Notes: generated by a model not told the origin, from the letters alone. A stretch of DNA of 64,000 bases from Sagittula marina (GCF_014196795.1 NZ_JACIEJ010000002.1:310001-374000), one strand, 5' to 3'. Positions 25,007-33,109 are shown, numbered from the stretch's first letter. Numbers and translations are program-made.

Positions 25007-26547
25007 CAGTTCAAGTCCTTTGCGATGGTGTGAAGCGCGTTGAGGTCGATCTTGCCCACCGGGCTGGGCGGCCATTCGGGCAGGAAATGCACGAACCTGG
25101 GCTGCAACGTCACGGGCAACGCGTGGAGCACCGCAGCACGGACCCCGTCGGGATCGGCCGCCGTCTCGGGCACGATGAAAAGCACGGCGGATTCATCGCC
25201 ATCGGGCTCGGTCCGGCCAATCATCACCGCGGAGCGAACCTGAGGATGCGCCTCGGCCACGGCTTCGATGTCGCGGGGATACAGGCAATAGCCGCGCTGT
25301 TTGACCAGCGCCTTGGAGCGGCCGCGGAAATACAGGCACCCGTCTGCGTCGCGCACGAAGAGATCGCCCGTCGCCAGCCAAACATCGTCGCGGTAACGCC
25401 CCTCGACGATCCGGGCCCCTGCCCCGGCATCCGCCGCGTGATAGCCTTGCATCACCGACGATCCGCGCAGGTACAATTCGCCTTCCTGGCCGTCTTCGGC
25501 CTCAAGCAGCGCGCCGTCTGCTGCGGTCACGACCACCCGCGCATCCAGCCCGGGCATCGGCCCGCCGACCGATCCTTCGTGGCTGTCGACCAGTTCTGCG
25601 GGCAAAAACAGCGCGCGCTTGGTTTCGGTCAGCCCGTACATCGGAACGACCGCGACGCCCGGAAAGGCCCGCCGCAGGCTCTGCACCGTTGCGGGGGCCA
25701 GATGCCCGCCAGTGTTGCACACCAGCCTGACGCCGCTCAATTGCTGCGAAAAGGTGTTGAGGATCCGCGTCAGACCGGAGGCCAGAGCAGGCACCACGGG
25801 GATGATCGTCGGCTGATAGGTCTTGATCAGTTCAAGAATGGTGATCGGGTTGCGGATCCCGGTGCCCAGCACCAGTCCCGACCGCGAAAAGAGCGTGAAC
25901 AAGACCTGGTAAACTCCGTAGTCCAGAAACATCGGCGGAATGCACAGCACCCGGTCACGGGCCGACATATCAAGATAGGCCGCAATCGACCGCAAAGCCG
26001 TCATGATGTTGGTATTCGACAACATCACGCCCTTGGGCCGCCCGGAACTGCCCGAGGTAAAGATGACCATTCCCAGGTCGTCGCCTGTGGCGTAGCCATG
26101 GCGCTGCCATTCGGTGCCGTGTCGCGCGCTGGTGTCCAATGGCATGATGCGGCCGTCGGTCTCGATCAGCGCGCGTGCATGAATTTCGCGGCCAATCAAA
26201 GTTACGACCTCGGCGCTGGCGGCCGGGTCCACCGGGCAGACCGTTGCTCCGCGCAGCCAGACCGCCAGAATCGCGGCGACGCCCTGCAGCGTGTTCTCTG
26301 CCTTGACCAGAACCACATCGCCGGGCCCGATGTCATCCGTGCTCAGCGCCTTACACAGATCGCGGACCGCTTGGGGGGCCAGGGCGGCACCCTTTGCATC
26401 CACGATCAGGCCAGTCGCCGCATCACTCAAGAATGCCTCAACCAAGTGTTGCGGTGTATGGGCCCAGAGGCGCGGGTCCGTGCCGGGGGCGACCGCTCCG
26501 TTCAGATTGCCATCCTTCATGTGCCGCACGTCATGCTGATCAAACAT
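25006..26547 (-). CDS. AMP-forming acyl/amino-acid ligase B (adenylation domain)
   Basis: 513 residues from the ATG at 26547 with AAGG upstream. Motifs: IFTSGSSGRPKG, YGLTETKR, GELYLRGSSVMQGYH, ATGDL, YFRGRSKALVKQRGYCLYPRD and the catalytic lysine in VGKIDLNAL. It pairs directly with the intact decarboxylase B, so it is the better candidate for activating 3-methylaspartate (or a related amino acid) and loading a free-standing ACP. It is paralogous over its whole length to ligase A (9142-10704). It overlaps the upstream unknown gene by 8 nt. Confidence 0.9.
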   Translation of the reverse strand: MFDQHDVRHMKDGNLNGAVAPGTDPRLWAHTPQHLVEAFLSDAATGLIVDAKGAALAPQAVRDLCKALSTDDIGPGDVVLVKAENTLQGVAAILAVWLRGATVCPVDPAASAEVVTLIGREIHARALIETDGRIMPLDTSARHGTEWQRHGYATGDDLGMVIFTSGSSGRPKGVMLSNTNIMTALRSIAAYLDMSARDRVLCIPPMFLDYGVYQVLFTLFSRSGLVLGTGIRNPITILELIKTYQPTIIPVVPALASGLTRILNTFSQQLSGVRLVCNTGGHLAPATVQSLRRAFPGVAVVPMYGLTETKRALFLPAELVDSHEGSVGGPMPGLDARVVVTAADGALLEAEDGQEGELYLRGSSVMQGYHAADAGAGARIVEGRYRDDVWLATGDLFVRDADGCLYFRGRSKALVKQRGYCLYPRDIEAVAEAHPQVRSAVMIGRTEPDGDESAVLFIVPETAADPDGVRAAVLHALPVTLQPRFVHFLPEWPPSPVGKIDLNALHTIAKDLN

Positions 26548-27355
26548 TGCGCCAACCTTTCGCATTCAAAGAGGAAAGAAGATGAATTTGCGGCACGCTC
26601 AGCGCGATCCGCTGCATCGCCAGTGAGGGCGCAGCCGACCGCCTGACCTGCAAGCCGAAATGCCCCGGCGACAACCGCACCAATGGCTTGAAAAGAGAGG
26701 CTTTTGCGCCGTGAAACCCCAGCCGCATGGCCAGTGCAAAGACGTTGTCGGAGACCGGGTCATCGCCGCGCAGGGTCAATGGGGCGATCGCCTTGGGGCA
26801 TTGCGTGTCGGGCACCTGAGCCGCGATCCGCACCTGTTTTTTGGGTCCCAGCGCCGCGCCGAGCGCGGCTTCGGCCACGGGTGCGAAGAACGCTGAATAA
26901 ATGGCGTTGTCGATCTGTCCGGGATCCAGCCGCGCGGACAAACCCAGCAGCTGGCGGCGATGCTCCCGCAGCATCAGCGCACGGCTTGCCACCGCAGCGG
27001 CGCCACGGCGCGTCAAGTGTCTGCGCCCTCGGCCAGCCGTGTCAGGCAGCGGCAAGTGCAGCACGTGTGATCCGGTGGCGGCGCGCAAGGCCACCATCGC
27101 CCCCAGCAGACGCGCATCCGCAACCGGAGTGGTCAGCGACACCGCCACCTCCCGCAAGCGGGGCGATACCTGGTGGAATCCGGGACCGTCGGTGTTGGTC
27201 GCGACGCACCACCACGTTGCATCGGGCAGCGGGTCACGCGCCGCGCCGGGGGTGCTCAGACCGACCAGGCCATAGGTCAAGAGATCTGCCAGTGCCGATG
27301 GCAGATCGACACCAAGTGGTTCTGTGGCTTTGGAAAAGGTGGGCTGGGCGCTCAT
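26540..27355 (-). CDS. unknown protein in biosynthetic operon
   Basis: 271 residues from the ATG at 27355, overlapping the hydrolase stop (ATGA). The composition is Ala- and Leu-rich and basic in the middle, without signal peptide, membrane helix or any motif I recognise. Segments such as TWWCVATNTDGPGFHQVSP and DNAIYSAFFAPVAEAALGA suggest a globular enzyme or a degenerate thiolase-fold partner, but this is only an impression. It lies directly upstream of the ligase B / decarboxylase B pair and is translationally coupled on both sides. Confidence 0.7.
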   Translation of the reverse strand: MSAQPTFSKATEPLGVDLPSALADLLTYGLVGLSTPGAARDPLPDATWWCVATNTDGPGFHQVSPRLREVAVSLTTPVADARLLGAMVALRAATGSHVLHLPLPDTAGRGRRHLTRRGAAAVASRALMLREHRRQLLGLSARLDPGQIDNAIYSAFFAPVAEAALGAALGPKKQVRIAAQVPDTQCPKAIAPLTLRGDDPVSDNVFALAMRLGFHGAKASLFKPLVRLSPGHFGLQVRRSAAPSLAMQRIALSVPQIHLLSSLNAKGWRNV

Positions 27356-28299
27356 GCCACCTGCTCCCCCGCCCGGTCGGGGCATAGCCCCTGCACCCAG
27401 TCCAGAAACAGCGGAACCGCCATCAGAGTTGCCGTGAAATGATCGCCGCGCGGCAGGCTTTCGTGCCGCAGTGGCACATCCGCAGGCAGCGTCCATGGCA
27501 GCAACGTGGCAATCGCCTCGCCGTTGACGTAGGCATCCTGCTCGGATGTGGCCACAAACACTGGGCACCGCAGACGGGCGAGCTTGGCCTCCAGGTTGCG
27601 GGCAATGATATTGGTGGCGGCGCGCGCGGTGTACCGATAAGGGGCTTGCCCGGGTTTGGTTGCGCCAAAGCTCAGAACCCGCATCCAGCGATCCAGCCTG
27701 GCGGCGCGGGCAAACACAAATCGCGCAAAGTCGAACCTGTAGGCGAATTTGGTTTGCGCATCCGGGATTTGCCGTTCGGGCCGGAACCGCAGAAAACTAC
27801 GCGACACCGCGCTATAGTCGGTTTGCGGTCGCGCCGTGCGGGTCAAACCGCTGTCCCCGGCCAGCGTCGGCGCCACCATGGCCAGTCCGGCCACATGCGG
27901 TGCATTCGGTGCTGACAACAGGTCGATCGCCGCAACCGCCGAGCCGGAATGCGCAAAGACAAACAGCGGCACGTCGTCAGGCACCGCCGCGATCACCTCG
28001 CCCAGATCGTCGCTGTAGACGCCCGGCCCCGCAGCATCGCCCACGGGTCCACCGCTTTGACCATGGCCGCGAAAATCCATCAGCAGAACCTCGATCCCGC
28101 GTCCGGCCAGAAGCCCCCCCAGCGTCAGGTAATACTCTGCATTCAGCCCCGATCCATGCAAGACCAGCACCCGCGCGCGGGCAACGCCCCGCGCCGCATA
28201 GCTGCGAAAGGCCAAGGGCGTGCCGTCGCGCAGGACCAACTGCGCTGGAAGCGGCCCCTTGGCCTGTGCAGGCCCGTATGTGATCGTGGCAGTCGGCAT
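27352..28299 (-). CDS. alpha/beta hydrolase (lysophospholipase-like)
   Basis: 315 residues from the ATG at 28299. LVLHGSGLNAEYY gives the oxyanion loop, MDFRGHGQSGG the following strand, FAHSGSA the nucleophile (AHSGS instead of the usual GHSxG) and LPRGDHF the histidine. It is the third hydrolase of the cluster and resembles the other two in order of motifs but lacks their FNFPPE string. It could be a thioesterase, acyltransferase or amidohydrolase for the product. Confidence 0.82.
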   Translation of the reverse strand: MPTATITYGPAQAKGPLPAQLVLRDGTPLAFRSYAARGVARARVLVLHGSGLNAEYYLTLGGLLAGRGIEVLLMDFRGHGQSGGPVGDAAGPGVYSDDLGEVIAAVPDDVPLFVFAHSGSAVAAIDLLSAPNAPHVAGLAMVAPTLAGDSGLTRTARPQTDYSAVSRSFLRFRPERQIPDAQTKFAYRFDFARFVFARAARLDRWMRVLSFGATKPGQAPYRYTARAATNIIARNLEAKLARLRCPVFVATSEQDAYVNGEAIATLLPWTLPADVPLRHESLPRGDHFTATLMAVPLFLDWVQGLCPDRAGEQVA

Positions 28300-28300
28300 C

Positions 28301-28987
28301 CTACAGGCCCGCCAGAATGGACCTGGCCGCGTCAGACCACTGCGGAACGTCAGCTTCGGCCACGCTGGCAAGCAGCGGCTGCGCATCTTGCGTGCGTTCC
28401 GCCTTTATCAAAGATTGCGCCAGCAGGAGCTGGACCTGAGCGTTCAACTCGTCGGTCAGGTGGAATTCTCCGGTCGAGAGCGTCTCGAAATCGTCAATGG
28501 CGATCTGGATACGCCCTGCGATCTTTGGCGCATGCAACGCGTTCAGACCGCGCTGCATCAGGACGCCGCCGTTGTCAGGATTGTCCCGGACCAGTTTGTC
28601 CAACGCCCGGGACGACGCCTTGGCCAGCGTCAGAACGCGGATCAGATCCTGCTCTATGCCGGCCTCGATCCCGACAAGATTGGCGTGAACAGCCATGATC
28701 TCCGGATCGTTTCCGGTCTGCTTGGCCAAGTCCATGACCAGGGACTGATCCGCTTCTATCTGTTCCAATGTGCCGTCCGGACGGCGACTGGCATCGTCGA
28801 CGATGACCAGCGCGATCTTGCGCGCATCCTCAACCGACACAGCCGTCGCCGCAACGGCCTGCGCCTGTTGCCGCAAAGCGGGGACGTTTTCCGGCGCAAA
28901 AATTGTGGGGGCTGTTCCCGCACTGCCCGCATTCGGCAGCGCGACCAAGGCCAGCGCCCCGACGGTGTTCAATATCCAGTTAGGCAT
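28301..28987 (-). CDS. exported helical-repeat protein, paralogue of 2424-3101
   Basis: 228 residues with a hydrophobic N-terminus and a likely cleavage site after GSAG (about residue 24), so periplasmic. The mature part is helical. The NPDNGGVLMQRGLNALHAP segment is nearly identical to one in the protein at 2424-3101, and both have the same spacing of helices around it. Its start overlaps the ATPase gene end. Two copies at opposite ends of the cluster suggest a structural or chaperone role in product export. The function is unknown. Confidence 0.8.
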   Translation of the reverse strand: MPNWILNTVGALALVALPNAGSAGTAPTIFAPENVPALRQQAQAVAATAVSVEDARKIALVIVDDASRRPDGTLEQIEADQSLVMDLAKQTGNDPEIMAVHANLVGIEAGIEQDLIRVLTLAKASSRALDKLVRDNPDNGGVLMQRGLNALHAPKIAGRIQIAIDDFETLSTGEFHLTDELNAQVQLLLAQSLIKAERTQDAQPLLASVAEADVPQWSDAARSILAGL

Positions 28988-29642
28988 GGGTTAGCCTTCC
29001 CTCTCGTAGCTCAAGGACCTGATCGGCGTATGCGGTGACTGACGGGTCGTGGCTGATGATGAAAACCGTGGTGCCGTCGTTGACGGCCATGTGGCGCAAC
29101 GTGCGCATCACATGGACGGTGTTGTCGCTGTCCAGCGCGCCGGTGGGCTCATCTCCCAACAGGACCTTGGGTTTCAGCGCGAGGGCCCGCGCCACTGCGA
29201 CCCGCTGTTGCTCCCCCCCGGACAGCAGGCCCGGGCGCAGGTCGGCGCGATGCTCCACTTCGAGATGTTTCAGAGCCGCCAAGGCCCGGGCGCCGGCATC
29301 TTTGACGCCTGCCCGACGCAACGGGTAGATGACGTTTTCGAACGCCGACAACGACGGCAGCAGGTTGTAAGCCTGAAAGATCAGCGCCAGATCCCCGCGC
29401 CGCATCGCCGTCTTTTCGCGTTCCGACATGCGGCTCAATTTCCGGCCACACATCTGCACATCGCCCAGATCCGGCAACGCGATCCCGGCAAGAACCGAGA
29501 ACAGGGAGGATTTCCCGCTTCCGCTGGGACCGCGCAGGATCGTCAGGGTGCCAGGTTCGCAGGTCAGACTGACGTCTTTCACTGCGGGCACCGGGCCCCG
29601 ACGGGTACGATGCGATACCGAAATGTGGTCCGCTGCCAACAT
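28980..29642 (-). CDS. LolD/MacB-type ABC transporter ATPase
   Basis: 220 residues from the ATG at 29642. Walker A GPSGSGKSS, Q loop in FQAYNLLPSLSAFENV, signature LSGGEQQRVAVARAL, Walker B KVLLGDEPTGALD and switch HDPSV. The AYNLLP and GALD features are typical of the MacB/LolD/FtsE group. The only FtsX-type permease in the window is 11464-12684 in the same operon, so the transporter's two halves are encoded 16 kb apart. It lies four nt after ACP2. Confidence 0.9.
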   Translation of the reverse strand: MLAADHISVSHRTRRGPVPAVKDVSLTCEPGTLTILRGPSGSGKSSLFSVLAGIALPDLGDVQMCGRKLSRMSEREKTAMRRGDLALIFQAYNLLPSLSAFENVIYPLRRAGVKDAGARALAALKHLEVEHRADLRPGLLSGGEQQRVAVARALALKPKVLLGDEPTGALDSDNTVHVMRTLRHMAVNDGTTVFIISHDPSVTAYADQVLELREGRLTHA

Positions 29643-29646
29643 CGCG

Positions 29647-29910
29647 TCAGGCCGGCACGTTCGACAGGGCCAGCATCTGATCGTCGACTTCACGCAGCGT
29701 GGTGTTTTCGTCGATGTCGATCTCGTCGAAATCTGTCACGTTCACATAGATCTGCTGGCAGATCAGGATCAGTTCGACCACGTTCAGGCTGTCGATGCCG
29801 ATCTGCGCCAGCGATACGTCCACATCAACACTGTCCAGCGCCAGCATGTCCTGGATGCCCGACTGCAATTGCGCCAGTGTTTCGGTCGTGTTTTCGGATG
29901 CGTCTGTCAT
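29647..29910 (-). CDS. acyl carrier protein 2 (first gene of the 25-gene operon)
   Basis: 87 residues from the ATG at 29910, which has AAGGAAG upstream. Helix II motif GIDSLN with Ser41 as the phosphopantetheine site. Acidic and similar to ACP1 (13623-13859), sharing ICQQIYVNVT/ICQQIYTGVT. It is the promoter-proximal gene of the long operon, 95 bp downstream of the palindromic CAATTGAGGG element. It is likely the carrier for either the aminoacyl unit or the fatty chain. Confidence 0.92.
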   Translation of the reverse strand: MTDASENTTETLAQLQSGIQDMLALDSVDVDVSLAQIGIDSLNVVELILICQQIYVNVTDFDEIDIDENTTLREVDDQMLALSNVPA

Positions 29911-30004
29911 GCGATGGTCTTCCTTGGATTGAGGTGTTCCTTGGAAGCAGCGTCGCATCGCCAGTCGCCCCGGGGTATTCCCCAACCCGACAGACCCATC
30001 CCCG

Positions 30005-30022
30005 CCCCCGCAATTGAGGGGG
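30005..30022. promoter_or_regulatory. CAATTGAGGG element, site 3 (18-bp near-palindrome)
   Basis: CCCCCGCAATTGAGGGGG is symmetric about its centre except for one mismatched pair. It lies between luxR and the first gene of the biosynthetic operon, 95 bp before the ACP2 start. The 18-bp size and dyad symmetry fit a lux-box-type operator. It is the most symmetrical of three related sites (4004-4021, 5212-5229). Binding by LuxR is inferred. Confidence 0.65.
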
Positions 30023-30047
30023 CCGTGCGCGACCCCGGACATGCAAA

Positions 30048-30068
30048 CGGCGGCCACAGGGACCGCCG
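30048..30068 (-). terminator. weak terminator-like hairpin after luxR
   Basis: On the minus strand CGGCGG and CCGCCG flank a nine-nt loop and are followed by TTTG, 31 nt after the luxR stop. The T tract is short, so termination may be incomplete and luxR could read through into the biosynthetic operon. Confidence 0.4.
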
Positions 30069-30098
30069 CTGATGTGCCGGATTGTCAGAAAAGTCCGC

Positions 30099-30845
30099 TC
30101 AGAGGATACCGCTGCGCACGGCCTTGCCAACTGCCTGTGCCAAGGTGGTGCAGCCCAGTTTGGCGCGGGCCATCTTCAGATAACTGCGCGCGGTGTGTTC
30201 CGACAGGTTCAGCTCGGAGGCAATTGCCGAATAGGATTTACCTTCCGAAGACAGGCTCAGGCATTCATGTTCCCGCGAAGTCAGCGAAGGCACACCTTCG
30301 CGTTCGGCCAATGCCTCTGTCACGCCTTTGGTATGGATCAATGGCAGAATTGTTTCGAACTCATCGATAAGCGGGGTCATATAGGCCTGCCACGCGCGCA
30401 TCGGTTTGGTTGAATTGACGCTAAGGACTGATCGCCGCCCCCTCAGGTCACTGTAGACAAAGCTGTGACCACTCGAGCCAAGACCGAATTCCAAAGACAC
30501 TTTCAGCATCTTCTTATGGTGCGGCTTGATCCTGAGTTCGGACCAGCAAAACGATTCGCTTTCTTCGATGACCTGTTCGATAACGGGGTCCAGGCTAATG
30601 TAATTGTTCAATAAATACTGACGCACCCATGCGTCGGGATAGGTCGTTCGAACGAAGGGATTGGAAAATTCCTGCCCGTCATTTTTCAAAAGATGAAATG
30701 TCGTAAAATCTATGTCGTAGGCTTGTTGAACCAGACATATCGTGCTTTCGACTGAATTGGAGCGCAATATTGCGTCCTTCAGCCCCTCTAAATTTTTCGT
30801 CAAATGCCTTACCTTCCAAGTATTTTGCAAGATCGCGCCACGCAC
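30099..30845 (-). CDS. luxR: LuxR-type quorum-sensing transcription factor
   Basis: 248 residues. The N-terminal domain has the autoinducer-pocket residues in the usual context: Trp73, Tyr77 and Asp86-Pro87 (WVRQYLLNNYISLDPV), and Trp101. The C-terminal LuxR HTH reads LTSREHECLSLSSEGKSYSA, then SEHTARSYLKMARAKLG. The start is GTG at 30845; an alternative slightly downstream cannot be excluded. It probably binds the lactone made by the LuxI at 5308 and controls the operon beginning 189 bp downstream. No CAATTGAGGG site lies upstream of luxR itself. Confidence 0.94.
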   Translation of the reverse strand: MRGAILQNTWKVRHLTKNLEGLKDAILRSNSVESTICLVQQAYDIDFTTFHLLKNDGQEFSNPFVRTTYPDAWVRQYLLNNYISLDPVIEQVIEESESFCWSELRIKPHHKKMLKVSLEFGLGSSGHSFVYSDLRGRRSVLSVNSTKPMRAWQAYMTPLIDEFETILPLIHTKGVTEALAEREGVPSLTSREHECLSLSSEGKSYSAIASELNLSEHTARSYLKMARAKLGCTTLAQAVGKAVRSGIL

Positions 30846-32029
30846 AACCTTTAGTATCGCTACTTCATTTTTTCAACGGTTTTAGTTGTATCCATAGGGA
30901 ATGCGCCAGTGGTCGAGGAGTGCATCCCACGTCAATGCAGCGCCGCGAGCCGTTCAGTACCGGTCTTTGTTAAATCGAATTGACGATGTTTGTGCCCCGA
31001 TTGGCGTCCCGTCTCTTTCGAGCAATGTTTGCGAAGAAGGACACGAGGAATGGCAACGAAAAAGACAGACGCGTTTCTGCATGATGTTGCGGGCACCGCC
31101 TTGAACACTGGCTGTCCGCGGGCGCAGGTTTCATCTGATTTAGCTGTTGGGATTTCGGCCCTGAACAAGCGGGGTCAGACACCAGCATGATGATGGGGAA
31201 TGGGAGAACGAACGCCGTGGCAAGGGACCTCGTTTGTTTCGCAAGAAGAGGAAAGTATCGAAAACGCGGCAATCCACGTCTGCTTAACCTTTAAACGAAA
31301 AGGACGCCCGGCATTTACTGGATAAATCTTAAACTTAAACGGGCGAAGCCCCCGGCGGGTCGGTTTGATCGGCATCGAAGCGCCATAGGAGGGAGGACGG
31401 TGCCGGCGGTTTGTTGAAACCCTGCTACGACCCGTCGGGGTGTGCTAGATTTCAACGCTTAAATCCGTAGCGTGATAGCATGGGTCCGCTGAACCTCTTG
31501 ACCCATCTAGAGACATCATTGCGTGATGATCTGCCGGACTGTGGATGTACTGTTAAAATTATTCAGCCAAACGCTCCCTTTCGTATGTGGGGTGCAATTC
31601 AAACGAGCAAAGCGCATGGCGCGGGACTTCGACCGAAAAGTCGCGGACATCCAAGTTCGTGTCGCCGCGCTCAACCGCCACACGTTCCTCCTAGACCTGT
31701 CCCATAGACCGCGGCACGATACTGTCTGGCAAACCATAACCAAGCTGAAACCCCGATGTGTGGAGGATGAATAGCCGCCCATTGTGCTAGTGGTTTCTTC
31801 GGAGTTGGTTTTGGCGCGTCATTGATTCAGACGTGTATCCGGCCCCTTATGCAGTGAAATATATGCCGCGTGTTCGATGGCAACGGGTTGCGCCAAACGT
31901 CTTCTTGCGCAATTATGCTTCGGCCTGCTCGCGACTTATAGCGGATTTATGCACCGGACGCCGGAGACTGGTGGACGCATGTCGGGCTATCCCTTGCCCT
32001 GCAGGCACATACAGCGCATCCCTCCCAGC
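30846..32029. other. gene-poor, lower-GC stretch between luxR and the IS110 remnant
   Basis: About 1.2 kb with noticeably more A+T than its surroundings. The first part should hold the luxR promoter. Several short frames occur; the best (31523-31774, 83 codons, plus strand, with a fair KVADIQVRVAALNRHTF segment) has no recognised family and overlaps another frame beginning at 31480. No rRNA, tRNA or repeat array was seen. It looks like decayed accessory DNA at the right border of the cluster. Confidence 0.5.
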
Positions 32030-33060
32030 GCTATCGGGCCTCAGCATGGGTCTGCCGCTGGAGCATGACTTTGTCGGCGCACATGATCAGCAAGCGCTGT
32101 AGGCACCGTTTGCCCTCCCTCTGCGCCTCAGCGGATTGCGTCACGCAATGCTTCGAAATCGCCGTGGCTCCGAGCTGCTGTCTGCCGCCAGTGGCATGTT
32201 GTCGTTGCGTGAACCCGAGTTTCACGCCAAGGGCGTGCTTTCAGAACGCCGCCACCGACCGAGCCTTGCAGAAAGCCTCTGGCGTCGGTGCAAAGATCAC
32301 TATGACCGTCGCGATCAGCGATCCGACACCGGGCACTGACATTAGACGTAACGCCAGTTTGTTCTCTTTGGAGCTACAGACGATCTCGGTATTGAGCTTA
32401 CCGGCTCTGCCTTCAACTGCATCAGTACCGGGACCCTAAACCGAGGGATTGCGTTTGCAGGCGGATCGCATTTTGGAACCGGATAATTGCAATCAGCGTC
32501 ATCGCGTCGGATGCCCCTTGTGAAACAACGGTTCCGAAGTCGCTGAAATGCACTCGAAGTGAATTGACGGCTCGGGTCGGCTAGCGGATCAGAAGCTCGC
32601 GCACGCGAGACACCGCCGCCGCGCCCTGCGTCTCTTCGCACTTCACAGGTACGAACCGCATCTTAGAGCGCAGGTTCTTGGTCTTAAACGGATACCCGTG
32701 AACTTTTCATCGCTACGCAAGAGGCTTGATATCTCGCAAATCGCCGGTGCATCGGCCGCTTGGTTTTCAGGCGCTTCGCAAAGGGATTCACCTAGACAGG
32801 CGGGATGAGCCTCACCTCATGTCAACGCTTGTTGATTTTGCCCAAGAACTAGGTGCCACCACAGGCTTTCATCGTAAAGACGCAGAACCGTAGCCCTGCG
32901 CAAAACTCAAGCACCTGATCCCTTTGCGGATTTGTGCGAAGCATAGCTCTCCCGGAGTCATCTGCCCCGTGGGCTTTGCACACATTCTTGGCCAAGTCGA
33001 AGCCGGCCGTGAACGCCCCGCCATGACCGCCCCCTTTGTGGATCATCACAATCCCAGCTT
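32030..33060 (-). pseudogene. IS110-family transposase remnant, frameshifted
   Basis: Pieces of an IS110 transposase appear in order on the minus strand, but in different frames and broken by stops. The N-terminal GFDLAKNVCKAHGADD and MKACGG lie near 32855-33020, MRFVPVKCEETQG with RVRELLIR near 32580-32660, RLMSVPGVGSLIATV near 32250-32350, and LGFTQRQHATGGRQQLG with the CLQRLLI helix at 32031-32225. The family cuts DNA with a RuvC-like N-terminal DEDD domain and a C-terminal serine. The copy cannot be active. It marks old mobile-element activity beside the quorum-sensing cluster. Confidence 0.82.
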
Positions 33061-33109
33061 GGCACATTGATGTCGTCGGTGGGCACACCATCTCAGCCCT
33101 CTGAACCAA

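Noticed and set aside
31480-31774. Two overlapping short frames in the low-GC stretch as a gene
   Set aside because: No family, no clear ribosome site, and the two frames compete; left as unassigned DNA.
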